Shown here: positions 41,992 to 53,559 of the stretch, piece after piece
Layout of the letters: every line of letters starts with the position of its first letter
Numbering within the stretch: position 1 is the first letter of the stretch
Source of the DNA: Ahaetulla prasina
Taxonomy: Eukaryota; Chordata; Lepidosauria; Squamata; Colubridae
Direction of reading: 5' to 3'
Assembly (NCBI RefSeq): GCF_028640845.1
Contig: NC_080542.1
Span: forward strand, 137,570,346-137,634,345
DNA length: 64,000 nt
Notes under the pieces: generated by a model
Told to the model about the DNA's origin: nothing
The model's input: the letters and a program-made list of their open reading frames with translations, nothing else
Databases searched by the model: none
Translations under genes and position numbers: made by a program

Positions 41992-41999
41992 CATTGGAG

Positions 42000-42425
42000 C
42001 GTTAAGAGCCATAACAGTAGAACTGTCAAAATAATAGGGGGGAAATAGAAATTTTTGTCTTCACAACATTAAGCTTACAAAAAACAGTTTTACATGGAAC
42101 TACATACAGTAGATATGATAGTCATACCTGGACAATTTTAAGCTTTTGGACAAAGTTTGAATTGATTCTAAACCACCAGTAGAGGAGGGTCAGGAGGATG
42201 GGGAAGAGTGAAAGGGGAAGAAGGAGGAGGAAAGGAAAAGAAGGAGGAGGAGAAGGAGAACAGCAGGAACAACAATAACAATAACTGTGATATCAAGACA
42301 GAAAAATAATTGAATTGATTTAGTAGTGACAGAAGCTTTTTAGTTTTTCCTGTAGATCCATGCATGTCATTTCTCATTTACTTAGTCCTCTGATTAAATT
42401 CTTTTTTGTTTATAAAGAACATCAA
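42000..42425. other. Unassigned sequence with a GA-rich tract
   Basis: Purine-rich GGAGGA/AAGGAGGAG tract at 42182-42265. Otherwise nothing recognised. Confidence 0.4.
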
Positions 42426-43005
42426 ATTAGAATAGAATAGAATAGAATAGAATAGAATAGAATAGAATAGAATAGAATTTTTTTATTGGCCAAATGTGAT
42501 CGGACACACAAGGAATTTGTCTTAGTGCATATGCTCTCCGTGTACATAAAAGAAAAGATACCTTCATCAAGGTACAACATTTAAAACACAAATGATGGTC
42601 AATATATCAATATAAATCATAAGGATTACCAGCAACAAAGTTACAGTCATACAGTCATAAGTGGGAGAAGATGGGTGATGGGAACGATGAGAAGATTAAT
42701 AGTAGTGCAGATTTAGTAAATAGCTTGACAGTGTTGAGGGAATTATTTGTTTAGCAGAGTGATGGCCTTGAGGAAAGGCCCTCATTAGTTGTCTAGTGTT
42801 GTCTAGTGGCCATCACTAGATGTCTAGTTGTTCTGGTGTGCAATGCTCTATAGCGTCGTTTTGAGGGTAGGAGTTGAAAGAGTTTATGTCCAGGATGTGA
42901 GGGGTCTGTAAATATTTTCACGGCCCTCTTCTTGATTCGTGCAGTATACAAGTCCTCAATGGAAGGCAGGTTGATAGCAATTATTTTTTTTGCAGTTCTA
43001 ATTAG
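42426..43005 (-). mobile_element. Snake1-type LINE 3' part with AATAG array
   Basis: (AATAG)n at 42428-42477 (plus), then the shared tail, then decayed RT C-terminal sequence to about 43000. Blocks ttctggtgtgcaatgctcta and gtcctcaatggaaggcaggt correspond to the RT tail at 2560-2690. It contains a local scramble tcattagttgtctagtgttg with tgtctagt repeated three times (42784-42830). Confidence 0.75.
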
Positions 43006-43138
43006 CTAAAGCCTTAGTTCAAATTTCAATACTGCACTGAGAAAAAGAGTTTAATTATCAATCAATCACAATAAAGATAGAAGAGGCCTTGGAAGTCTTC
43101 TAGTCCAGCCCCCTGCTCAAGCAGGGGACCCTGTACAG

Positions 43139-43272
43139 CAGAGGTGTCAAACTGGCAACCTATGGGCTGGATGCATCATGTGCAGGCCATGCCCACCAGA
43201 ACTCTGCAAATGAGAAAAACGTCACGAAACATCACGTGACTGCAACATGGCACGGCAAATTTGACACCCATG
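43139..43272. mobile_element. hAT MITE (134 bp)
   Basis: Ends CAGAGGTGTCAAACT and ATTTGACACCCATG are inverted. Flanks ctgtacag and gtatacag match at 6 of 8. Inserted in the CR1 3' end. Confidence 0.65.
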
Positions 43273-43514
43273 GTATACAGATTGAGACAAGTGACTGTCC
43301 ATTCTCTCCAGTTAAGAAGCACCCACAAAGTCTGAAGGCAAGCTGCTCCACTGGTTAATTGTCCTCACTGTTAGGAAGTTTCTCCTTAATTCCAGATTGC
43401 TTCTGTCCTTGATTAGTTTCCATCCATTGTTTCTTGTCCTATTCTCCTGTACTTTGGAAAATAAGTTGACCCCCTTCTCTTTGTAGAATACTGGAATACT
43501 GCTATCATGTATTT

Positions 43515-43928
43515 TTCTATTTTTTATTTTTATTTATTTTATTTACTTAATTTGTCAAACATGTACAAGATAACAGGTATAAGTATAAACATGGAAATGA
43601 ACATAGGAAATGTGTACAAATAAATGGGGACAGTAAGACAGGATGGTAGGCACACTGGTGCGCTTATGCACACCTCCTTCATGGACCTCTTAGGAATGGG
43701 GTGAGGTCCAAGGTAGACAGTTTGAGGCTGAAGCTGTGAGGATTTGAGGATGTAACAATGGAGTCGGGTAGAACATTCTAGGCGTTGACCACTCTGTTGC
43801 TGAAGTCGTATTTTCTGCAAGAGTTTGGAGCAGTTTACCTTCAGTTTGTATCTATTGTTTGCCTGTGTATTATTGAGATTGAAGCTGAAGTAGTCATTGA
43901 TAGATAGGACGTTGTAGCAGACAATTTT
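43515..43928 (-). mobile_element. Jockey-superfamily LINE 3' end, nested
   Basis: Same family as 11238-12195 (atggtaggcacactggtgcg, ctctgttgctgaagtcgtat). It is about 410 bp long, with an AT-rich tail at its left side, lying between CR1 segments. Confidence 0.7.
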
Positions 43929-44939
43929 TTGTTCCCCCTATTCCTTCTTTTCTCTAGACTAGCCAAATCTAAATCCTGCAACCCTTCTTCATATGTTTTA
44001 GTCTCCAGCCTTTAATTACCTTAGTTTTCTTTTCGGCACTTTTTCCAAAGTCTCAACATCTTTTCCATAATGTGGTAACCAAAACTGAATACAGTATTCC
44101 AAGTGTGTACTGACTAAAGCTTTTTAAAGTGGTACTAATATGTTACATGATTTTTATTCTATGCCTCCGTTTATACAACCAAGGATTATATTAGCTTTTT
44201 TGCCTGCTGTTGCACACTGGTGGCTCATATTTAATTGATCATCCACTGGGACTCCAAGATCCCTCTCACAGTTACTGTTTTCGAGCCAGGTTTCACCTAA
44301 TCTGTACTTCTATCTTTGATTTTTCCTGCTTAAGTGTAAAACCTTGCTTTTCTGCACATTAAATTTCATTTTGTTGGATAGCACCAATTATTCAAGCCTG
44401 TCAAGATTTTTTTGGATCCTGAGCTTGTCTTCTAGGATGTTGGCTATTGCTGCCAACTTAATGCCATCTGCAAATTTGATAAGTTCCTCTTTTATTCCCT
44501 CATCTAAGTCATCTTATGAAGATATTGAAGAGTACTGGGCCTAAGGCAAAACCTTGTGGTACTGCACTGCTTACTTCCCTCCATGTAGATGTAGTAGAAT
44601 TAAGGACTACTCATTGAGTATGATTTGTCAGCCAGTTACATATCCATCTGGTGGTGATGTTGTCTATCCCACATTTTTCTGTCTTATCAAGAAGTAGGTT
44701 GTGTTCTACTTTATCAAATGTCTTGCTGAAGTCTAAAGATAGTATATCCATAGCATTTCACTGGTCTACTAATTTAATCACTTTGTCAAAAAAAGAAATA
44801 AGATTGGTTTGGTATAATCTGTTTTTAATAAACCCGCGTTGGCTTTTAGTTATAATTTTATTTGTTTCTAGATGTTCGTAGATCTGTTTTTGATGATCTT
44901 TTCCAGTACCTTCTCAGTGCAGATTTTAATACTTCAAAG

Positions 44940-47491
44940 AGAAAAATAATTTATTTATATTGATCTCTAATCCATTTTATCTTTAATTCCACCTATTTTC
45001 TAAAGAAATTTACATAAGTCAACCAATATGTATCAAAATATGTTCTCAAAACAGGCTGGAAATTCTCTGAACTTGAGAAATAAAGGATGGATAAAAAGAC
45101 AAAAAATAAAATTATAATTGAGAGAAGACTACTAAAATGCAGATAGATAGATAGATATTTTAGTGAGGACCATTTACACAACACAATAAGTTTGTTTCTG
45201 CTTGATTAATAATGTTTAGATATTCAGAGGGAAAAATAGGATGGTGTCAGTGGTAAAACTATTTAACTCTTACAAAAATTAAAATCAGAGATAATTGAAT
45301 GTGGTCTGAAAAAAACTATACTCTCATCATTTAGTTTATATTACTAATGTGGTCTGAAAATGCAAAAAAATCACTGATAGCATCTTTCTGTTACATTTGT
45401 AATTTTAAAAATGAGTTATCTGTTGTCATAATTAGAAATTAAAGTAAATGAGGGCAGATATGATATTGCTGCCCTTATGGAAACTTGGTGGGATGAAACT
45501 GACAAATGGAACATACAGCTAGAGGGATATAAATTATTTAAAAGAAATAGACCAAATAAAAGAGGAGGTGGAGTTGCACTATATATAAGAAATAACTACA
45601 TCTCTACAGAAATAGAGCACAACAATGATGAAAATTATCTTGAATGCATTTGGGTCAATATTAAAGGGAGGGAAAATGATATTGCCATAGGTATATACTA
45701 TAGGCCACCCAACCAAACAGAGGAAGTAGATGAACTTTTTGCTAGTCAGCTAACTAAGGTATGTAGGAAGCACATCACAGTAGTAATGGGGGATTTTAAC
45801 TACCCTGACATCAACTGGGAGACAAACTCTGCACCAAGTGGAAAATCCAACAGGTTCCTAACAAACCTAGCAGACAACTTTGTTTCCCAAAAAGTAGAGA
45901 AGGGAACAAGGGGATCAGCCATATTGGACTTAATTCTCACTAACAGAGATGAAATGATAGAAGGTGTTGAAGCTATAGGAATCTTGGGGGCAAGTGATCA
46001 CACAATATTGGAATTCAACATTATGCAAACACAAGTAGTAGAACAAAGTCAAACTAGAGTCTTGGACTTCAAGAGAGCTAATTTCAATAAACTCAGAGAG
46101 AGCTTGAGAAGGATTCCATGGATGAGAATCTTCAAGGGGAAAACAACTCAAGAAGCTTGGGAAATTTTGAAAAGTGAGATTATAAAAGCCCAGTCTAGCA
46201 CAATACCAATGAGGAAGAAAAATAATTTATTTATATTGATCTCTAATCCATTTTATCTTTAATTCCACCTATTTTCTAAAGAAATTTACATAAGTCAACC
46301 AATATGTATCAAAATATGTTCTCAAAACAGGCTGGAAATTCTCTGAACTTGAGAAATAAAGGATGGATAAAAAGACAAAAAATAAAATTATAATTGAGAG
46401 AAGACTACTAAAATGCAGATAGATAGATAGATATTTTAGTGAGGACCATTTACACAACACAATAAGTTTGTTTCTGCTTGATTAATAATGTTTAGATATT
46501 CAGAGGGAAAAATAGGATGGTGTCAGTGGTAAAACTATTTAACTCTTACAAAAATTAAAATCAGAGATAATTGAATGTGGTCTGAAAAAAACTATACTCT
46601 CATCATTTAGTTTATATTACTAATGTGGTCTGAAAATGCAAAAAAATCACTGATAGCATCTTTCTGTTACATTTGTAATTTTAAAAATGAGTTATCTGTT
46701 GTCATAATTAGAAATTAAAGTAAATGAGGGCAGATATGATATTGCTGCCCTTATGGAAACTTGGTGGGATGAAACTGACAAATGGAACATACAGCTAGAG
46801 GCATATAAATTATTTAAAAGAAATAGACCAAATAAAAGAGGAGATGGAGTTGCACTATATATAAGAAATAACTACATTTTTACAGAAATAGAGCACAACA
46901 ATGATGAAAATTATCTTGAATGCATTTGGGTCAATATTAAAGGGAGGGAAAATGATATTGCCATAGGTATATACTATCGGCCACCCAACCAAACAGAGGA
47001 AGTGGGTGAACTTTTTGCTAGTCAGCTAACTAAGGTATGTAGGAAACACATCACAGTAGTAATGGGGGATTTTAACTACCCTAACATCAACTGGGAGACA
47101 AACTCTGCACCAAGTGGAAAATCCAACAGGTTCCTAACAAACCTAGCAGACAACTTTGTTTCCCAAAAAGTAGAGAAGGGAACAAGGGGATTAGCCATAT
47201 TGGACTTAATTCTCACTAACAGAGATGAAATGATAGAAGGTGTTGAAGCTATAGGAATCTTGGGGGCAAGTGATCACACAATATTGGAATTCAACATTAT
47301 GCAAACACAAGTAGTAGAACAAAGTCAAACTAGAGTCTTGGACTTCAAGAGAGCTAATTTCAATAAACTCAGAGAGAGCTTGAGAAGGATTCCATGGATG
47401 AGAATCTTCAAGGGGAAAACAACTCAAGAAGCTTGGGAAATTTTGAAAAGTGAAATTATAAAAGCCCAGTCTAGCACAATACCAATGAGGA
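44940..47491. repeat. 1,276-bp tandem duplication spanning CR1 5' part
   Basis: Unit 1 (44940-46215) and unit 2 (46216-47491) align at a constant offset of 1,276 bp. Each has about 480 bp of non-LINE flank plus about 790 bp of CR1 endonuclease region. The junctions share agaaaaataat (44940, 46216, and 47492 with one extra g), so the duplication used an 11-bp microhomology. By eye the flank parts are identical while about 11 mismatches lie in the CR1 part. Confidence 0.92.
45419..46215 (+). pseudogene. CR1 endonuclease domain, duplicated partial copy
   Basis: The frame 45477-46262 begins METWWDETDKWNIQLEGYKL, the CR1 apurinic-like endonuclease after its E-T-W-W motif. It contains RGGGVALYIRNNYI, IAIGIYYRPPNQTEE, VVMGDFNYPDINWE (catalytic Asp and Asn), SAILDLILTN and GASDHTILEF (SDH). 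The upstream sequence (VNEGRYDIAAL) continues the fold in frame but without the N-terminal start. The reading stops being CR1 at about 46215, where the tandem duplication returns to flank sequence. The copy therefore has no RT and cannot act alone. Confidence 0.88.
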
Positions 47492-47502
47492 AGGAAAAAT
47501 AA
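46753..47502 (+). pseudogene. CR1 endonuclease domain, main copy
   Basis: Same domain as at 45477, starting METWWDETDKWNIQLEAYKL, with the endonuclease motifs YYRPPNQTEEV, VVMGDFNYPNINWE and GASDHTILEF visible. Amino-acid differences from the duplicate include G/A after LE, G/D in RGxGVALY, S/F in YISTE/YIFTE, D/G, D/N and S/L. The frame ends at 47502 because of one extra g near 47494; without it, the same reading would join the RT frame at 47528 (as unit 1's junction shows). The domain would nick target DNA during insertion. Confidence 0.88.
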
Positions 47503-47527
47503 TAGATCTCAAAAGAAACCAGCATGG

Positions 47528-49351
47528 ATGCATAAAGAACTATCTGACAAATTGAAAGACAAAAAGGACACATATAAAAAATGGAAAGAGGGGCAAATAA
47601 CTAAGGCAGAATATCAGCAAATAGCCCGAGCCTGTAAAGATGAAGTGAGGAAAGCTAAGGCTCACAATGAACAAAGGCTAGCAACAAAAGTAAAAAATAA
47701 CAAAAAAAGCTTCTTCCAACATGTTAAAAACAAGAAAAAAGTCAAGGAAACAATTGGCCCATTGCTGGGAGAAAGTGGCAAGAAGGTGACAAGCAACAGG
47801 GAGAAAGCAGATCTACTTAACTCATATTTTGCATCTGTCTTTACACAAAAGGAAAAAACAATTCAACCTATCAAAAACATCACCACAATAAACAGATTAG
47901 GAACACAAGTTAAAATAGGGGTAAAAATGGTAAGTGTACACCTGTCTACCCTAGACGAGTTCAAATCACCAGGACTGGATGGATTACACCCCAGGGTTCT
48001 GAAAGAACTAGCAGACGAAATCTCAGAACCACTGACCTATATCTTTCAAAGATCCTGGAGCACAGGGGAACTGCCAGAGGACTGGAAAAGAGCTGATGTA
48101 GTTCCCATCTTCAAAAAAGGAAAAAAAAACAGATCCAGGAAACTACAGACCTATCAGCCTGACCTCAATACCAGGGAAGATTCTGGAAAAGATAATCAAG
48201 CAACGAATCACCGAACACCTAGAAGCAAACAAAATAATAACCAAAAGCCAACATGGGTTTGTCAAAAACAGATCATGCCAGACTAATCTTATTGCATTCT
48301 TTGACAAAGTGACAAAATTAGTGGACCAGAGGAATGCTGTCAATATAATTTACTTGGACTTCAGTAAAGTATTTGATAAAGTAGACCATAACCTACTACT
48401 AGATAAAGTAGAGAAATGTGGATTAGACAGCACCACCACCAGATGGATTCGTAACTGGCTGACCAACCATACTCAATGTGTAGTCCTCAACGGAACTACA
48501 TCGACATGGAGGGAAGTATGCAATGGAATACCCCAAGGCTCTGTTTTAGGCCCAGCACTCTTCAACATCTTTATCAATGACTTGGACGAGGGGATAGATG
48601 GGGAACTCATCAAATTTGCAGATGACACCAAGCTGGCAGGAATAGCCAACACTCCAGAAGATAGGCTCAAGATACAGAAAGATCTTGACAGACTAGAACA
48701 TTGGGCACTATCTAACAAAATAAAATTCAACAGTGAAAAAAGTAAGGTTCTACATTTAGGCAAAAAAACAAAATGCACAGGTACCATATATGTGGTACCT
48801 TGCTCAATAGTAGTCACTGTGAGAGGGATCTTGGAGTCCTAGTGGACAACCATTTAGATATGAGCCAGCAGTGCGCAGCAGCTACCAAAAAAGCCAACAC
48901 AGTTCTGGACTGCATAAACAGAGGGATAGAATCAAGATCACATGAAGTGTTAGTACCACTTTACAATGCCTTGGTAAGGCCACACTTGGAATATTGCATT
49001 CAGTTTTGGTCACCACGATGTAAAAAAGATGTTGAGACTCTAGAAAGAGTGCAGAGAAGAGCAACAAAGATAATTAGGGGACTGGAGGCTAAAACATATG
49101 AAGAACAGTTGCAGGAACTGGGTATGTCTAGTTTAATGAAAAGAAAGACTAAGGGAGACATGATAGCAGTGTTCCAATATCTCAGGGGTTGCCACAAAGA
49201 AGAGGCAGTCAAACTATTCTCCAAAGCACCTGAGGGTAGAACAAGAAGCAATGGATGGAAACTAATCAGGGAGAGAAGCAACTTAGAACTAAGGAGAAAT
49301 TTCCTGACAGAACAATTAATAAGTGGAACGACTTGCCTGCAGAAGTTGTGA
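47528..49351 (+). pseudogene. CR1 reverse transcriptase (three frames)
   Basis: Segment 1 (47528-48286): linker and RT start, with FQHVKNKKKVKETIGPLL, LLNSYFASVFTQKEK, SPGLDGLHPRVLKELADEIS and GELPEDWKRADVVPIFKKG. Segment 2 (48309-48842): IIYLDFSKVFDKVDHNLLL, GIPQGSVLGPALFNIFIND and the catalytic F-A-D-D-T (48616-48630), with the start of the C-terminal KVLHLGKK block. Segment 3 (48773-49351): CERDLGVLVDNHLDMSQQC, ALVRPHLEYCIQFW, ERVQRRATKIIRGLE and the C-terminal RRNFLTEQLI. Frameshifts lie near 48130 and 48780. All RT motifs are in order and largely conserved, so the copy is moderately young but inactive. Confidence 0.9.
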
Positions 49352-49527
49352 ATGCAACAACACTGGAAATTTTTTAAAAAAAAGTTGGATATCCATTTGT
49401 CTGAAATGGTGTAGGGTTTCCTGTCTGGGCGGGGGGTTGGACTAGAAGACCTCCAAGGTCCCTTCCAACTCTGTTATTATTTTATTTACACAAAATGACA
49501 GTATACACAGCAAATGAGATAACCATG

Positions 49528-49531
<4 letters not shown>

Positions 49532-49560
<29 letters not shown>

Positions 49561-49587
49561 AATGATGATGATGATGATGATGATGAT
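49532..49587. repeat. (GAT)n microsatellite
   Basis: ATGATG trinucleotide run with one interruption (ataatgat). Confidence 0.9.
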
Positions 49588-49589
49588 TA

Positions 49590-50500
49590 CATGAATTATA
49601 CTAGTTCATCCTGATTTCACTTTCATTTCCTTATGCTGATTTTTAAGGAGGAAAAAGGAGTTTCAGAAGTCGAAGATGTTTCCTTCCCTTGCTCTTTTTC
49701 CTCACATACACAAATTTTAAAAATGAGAACATATATGTTTTTAAAGTTATTTGAAAAGTTAAAACATTTTTTATTTTAAGTTCGTTCTCGTAAAGCAGAC
49801 TCCATTTCAGGAGTGAAAATGAGTGATCTTTTTATAGCTCGTTATTGGGTGGGTAGCAATTAACCACTCAGGAGGGCTGCCAGTTCCTCCATAAACTCAG
49901 TGAGGCACTTCATGCTTTAAAGTTAAATTATATTTGACATTTAATTTAAACTCATACTGCCTTCATTCAAAATAAACCCCACTGCATTAATGAGAGGAAA
50001 GTGGGGGGGGGGAGAGAGATTATTGTCTGTCTCCTGTTCCTATTGAATGTCATGTATCCTCATTTCCTTAGAATTTTTTTTTTCAGTTCAATTTAGGAAT
50101 GACTGATTAATCATTGCCAAACTATTATTTGACTACTAAGTCAAAAGGCAGCAAATGTTTCTTGAGATTTTTAGTTATCATTTTCGAACAACATGCTGTG
50201 TATATTAGTAACTTCACACAATTTATTCATTTATTCATTCATTCCTATTATACCCCCTTTCTCTGCCATCTTGCTTATTGTGGGATATATTGCTCTCAGT
50301 GTTCCAGTTCGTTTTCCAAAATCTGTTTTGGTTTCATCTACTACACGGTGATTTCCTCAAAGTTGTCCAGAGAGTTTTATAGAACATTTTAACTTTCATA
50401 GCATGCCACACTTTCCTAGTTACAGGAACATATAATTCTATGCATAAAGATTTTCCAATCTTTTTTTCTATCCATTCTACTTCAACTTTGTTGGGACAAA
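49590..50500. other. Unassigned sequence; possible conserved non-coding stretch
   Basis: 49830-50060 has no repeat signature (gctcgttattgggtgggtag, ctgccagttcctccataaac) and could be host regulatory DNA. No exon is recognised. Confidence 0.3.
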
Positions 50501-50508
50501 GTTGGGAC

Positions 50509-50876
50509 GCGGTGGGACACAGTGGCTTAGTGGGTAAGACACTGAGCTTGTCGATCGAAAGATCGGCAGTTCAGCGGTTCGAATCCCTAGTGCCACGTAA
50601 TGGGGTGAGCTCCTATTACTTGTCCCAGCTTCTGCCAACCTAGCAGCTCGAAAGCACATAAAAAATGCAAGTAGAAAAAATAGGGACCACTTTTGGTGGG
50701 AAGGTAACAGCGGTCCGTGCGCCTTTGGCGTTGAGTCATGCTGGCCACATGACCACAGAGACGTCTTCAGGCAGCGCTGGCTCTTCGGCTTTGAAACAAA
50801 AATGAGCACCGCCCCCTAGAGTCGGGAATGACTAGCACGTATCTGCGAGGGGAACCTTTACCTTTGCCTTTTTATG
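50509..50876 (+). mobile_element. tRNA-derived SINE, BovB-like tail
   Basis: Head tggcttagtgggtaagacac (box A), ggttcgaatccctag (box B), body ataaaaaatgcaagtaga, tail agagtcgggaatgactagca then gaacctttacctttgcc. Target duplication not clear, because the left side holds two copies of gttgggac. Confidence 0.85.
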
Positions 50877-50879
50877 TCT

Positions 50880-51593
50880 GACAATCTCAAGGTCAGTAAT
50901 AAGACATGAATGACAGGAGCAGAGTTGCAGAATTGGGATGCAAGATCAACTCCCTTTTTTCATATGCTATGACATTAAGGAACTTACCCAAACGGTGGAG
51001 CTTGTGGAATAATACTGGGATACCTGCATATGACATGTTTAAGTCATACAGGCAGGAGTCACGAAGGATAATATTTTTCTATATTGTTGTAATTTGGAAA
51101 TTGAAACTAAAAATTACAATCTCAGGATCTGAAGGACAAGAGAGAAGATAGTCCAGAAGTGGTCCTACACCTAGATGAAGCAATTCTGGATGAGCCAGTA
51201 TGATTCCAATGCAGAGAGCAGGAAGGTCTTGGTAAAAGTGCATCTGCGACAAAATGCCTTGCCTGTCTTTACAATTCAATCTAATTTAGCTGATGCTTTC
51301 TATGGCAGAGCTAGCTGCCTTTACCAAGAATGCTTCCCAATTGATCTCTGCCTCCACTCAACCTTTCTTTACTGTGATGCTTCCCAATTAAACTTCTCTT
51401 TCTCACTCAACTTTTCTGGCAACAATGGTGCTGTTTGGTGTACATTTCACAGATTTGCGTGTCGGTGCTGCCATATTCAAGAGGAGTGTGTGATTATGAA
51501 AAATACCTTCTCTGGACTTGGGCAGAGTGTCTGTCTTCAGCTGCCATTTACTCACCCGGCCCTTGGAAGAGGAAGAAGTATCTATAGCATAAC
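50880..51593. other. Unassigned sequence
   Basis: A 233-codon open frame covers 51175-51876, but it runs through the foldback MITE and has no domain; probably chance. Nothing else recognised. Confidence 0.35.
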
Positions 51594-51601
51594 CTCTATA
51601 G

Positions 51602-51731
51602 CAGGGGTTTCCAACCTTGGTCCCTTTAGACTTGTGAACTTCAATTCCCAGAGTTCCTCAGCTTTGGTGGCTGAGGGACTCTGGGAGTTGAAGTCCACAA
51701 GTCTTAAAGGGGCCAAGATTGGAGACCCCTG
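51602..51731. mobile_element. 130-bp foldback MITE (hAT)
   Basis: Perfect 8-bp target duplication ctctatag (51594-51601, 51732-51739). Near-perfect hairpin: CAGGGGTTTCCAACCTTGG pairs with CCAAGATTGGAGACCCCTG, and cttcaattcccagagttcct pairs with gactctgggagttgaagtcc. Confidence 0.9.
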
Positions 51732-51739
51732 CTCTATAG

Positions 51740-52539
51740 AGTCTGGTGTTATTCCAAAACAGAATGCATGCTTTCCTGTTAGATGTGGAATTCTGATGGA
51801 ATTATGGCAATTCACTTTGTTTAAATGTTTATCAAAATGTCTAGTCATTAGCCATCCCTTGAATCAATGCAAATGATCATTAATGGGATTATGTTTGAAA
51901 TAATTTACAAAAAGCTGTTTTAAAGTCTCCAAATGACTCTGTGTCACTCATTTAAAACAATAAACAAGGGCTTAGTGATGTTTCCCCTATTAATCTCAAA
52001 TTACATTTTTATCCATATTCTGGCACCAAAGCAAAATTTTCCCTGAAAAGAAAATTGTTTAATGTATTAAATGATTGTGATTAACCAATAATTAAAATAT
52101 GGCTGAAATGTTTGAAAATGCCTTCCCTCTCAATGGATTATGTAACATGAAAAAATACTATTTATTAGAAGAGCAGGGAAATATTTGGGATTAAATAAAT
52201 ACTGTTATTTATAAATTCTCACTAATTAAAGACTACCGTGCTGTGTTTGAGCTATTGATCATATGTGAAAAATGCAATGCTGAAATAGATTTTAAATGTG
52301 GGCTTCAGCTTTGATACACATTTTTTCTCCATTTAATTTGCTTTTCAACCTGTTTTTTTCTCGTTTGGAAACCACAAAGATATAATGATTTTTAAAATCT
52401 AAGGGAATTCAATGGGGGAGAGGAAACAAAGTCCTAGAAAATATAATTTATTTAAAAGATTTATATAGCTGCTTATTTTATAACCAATTTAGATAGTTCT
52501 CAGTCAATTTCTCCATGTAGCTCAGATATATAGCTCTAT
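51740..52539. other. Unassigned sequence; possible conserved non-coding stretch
   Basis: 52060-52420 is AT-rich with no repeat family and dense TAAT/ATTA motifs (ttctcactaattaaagac). No exon or RNA gene recognised. Confidence 0.3.
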
Positions 52540-52547
52540 GTATATAT

Positions 52548-52861
52548 CCATGATGGTGAACCTACGGCACGCGGTGTCACCCATTCCTCTTCTTTTTGCA
52601 TGCAGCAGTGCCAGAAACTGGAACAGCTGATCTTCCATTTTTCTGTGTGAGCATGTGCGCCGTCCAGCTGATCATCGCGCATGCATGCGCTCCAGAAACC
52701 CGGAAGAGTAGCTGGCTGAAACCAGAAGTTCAGTAGCTGAAATTGAAAGTTCATTTTCAGCCACGCGCATGCACTCTGGGCAGCTTGACTTCTGGGTTGC
52801 GGCCCAGGCTCATGCATGGTCCCTTTTTGGCACTCGCTGCCAAAAAGGTTCACCATCATTG
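52548..52861. mobile_element. hAT-like element with 8-bp duplication
   Basis: Ends CCATGATGGTGAACC and GGTTCACCATCATTGG are inverted. Flanked by gtatatat on both sides (52540-52547, 52862-52869). Same family as 26391-26742. Confidence 0.85.
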
Positions 52862-52869
52862 GTATATAT

Positions 52870-53385
52870 CAGGGGTAGTCAACCTTTTTATACCTACCGC
52901 CCACTTTTGTATCTCTGTTAGTAGTAAAATTTTCTAACCACCCACCAGTTCCACAGTAATGCGCCATGTATCGTTGTCTGCGCATGCCTCTCACTCATCA
53001 TGGATTGGGTTTGGGAGGGCACCGGCTACCAGCTCTGCTTGTCTGTTACAGCTGGGTGGTGTGGGGGGAGATGCGCGAGCTATTCTGGGATGAGGCTCTT
53101 TTATTTGTGGTCGCACTATAGCGCCATTTAGTTTTACTTAGGTAACGTGAACTAAACTTATGCGTAGGTGATACAAATAGTATATTTTCAGAAATTTAAA
53201 TTGTTGCTGGGAATTTTATGAAAACCAAATGAAAATGTTTTTAAATAATGCTATGAACATTTTTTAAAAAGTCAATTAAATTAAAAAAGAGGAAAGTGCT
53301 TCAGTATCAGACAAAACCCTTACCGCCCACCATGAAAGCTGGAACACCCACTAGTGGGCGGTAGGGATCAGGTTGACAACCACTG
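52870..53385. mobile_element. hAT-like element (516 bp) adjacent to the previous
   Basis: Ends CAGGGGTAGTCAACC with cctaccgcccac, and gtgggcggtaggg with GGTTGACAACCACTG, are inverted. Flanks gtatatat (52862-52869 and 53386-53393). It shares its left flank with the element at 52548-52861. Confidence 0.85.
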
Positions 53386-53559
53386 GTATATATGATTCTA
53401 AAACAGTTTCTTTTGGTCCATTTATAAATACATTTTATTTTTCATTTTGGTTCCTAAATTCTTATTAGAAACATGCCTTTAAACTTAAACTAAAAATATG
53501 TTTTCTTTTTATTTATGTGATGAACATGAGATTTTTTTCATCTACCATATCTATTCTGG

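Larger units (their letters stand above)
43055..44930 (-). mobile_element. CR1 LINE (5'-truncated), twice interrupted
   Basis: The minus strand carries a CR1 RT and 3' end. 44930-43930 parallels 48260-49230 of the plus-strand CR1 (for example the minus complement of acatttttctgtcttatcaa and of tcctgagcttgtcttctagg). 43515-43273 and 43138-43055 are the 3' end. Nested insertions are a hAT MITE (43139-43272) and another LINE piece (43515-43928). The coding region is decayed. Confidence 0.75.
46695..49490 (+). mobile_element. CR1 LINE (5'-truncated, nearly complete ORF2)
   Basis: From the endonuclease (46753) through RT to the 3' end, which finishes gtagggtttcctgtctgggc, ggttggactagaagacctcc, cccttccaactctgttatta. 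That terminus is the classic CR1 end. No ORF1 is present. Frameshifts are listed under the coding entries. Confidence 0.9.

Noticed and set aside
51175..51876. 233-codon open frame as a possible host gene
   Set aside because: It runs through a foldback MITE with a precise target duplication and has no recognisable domain.
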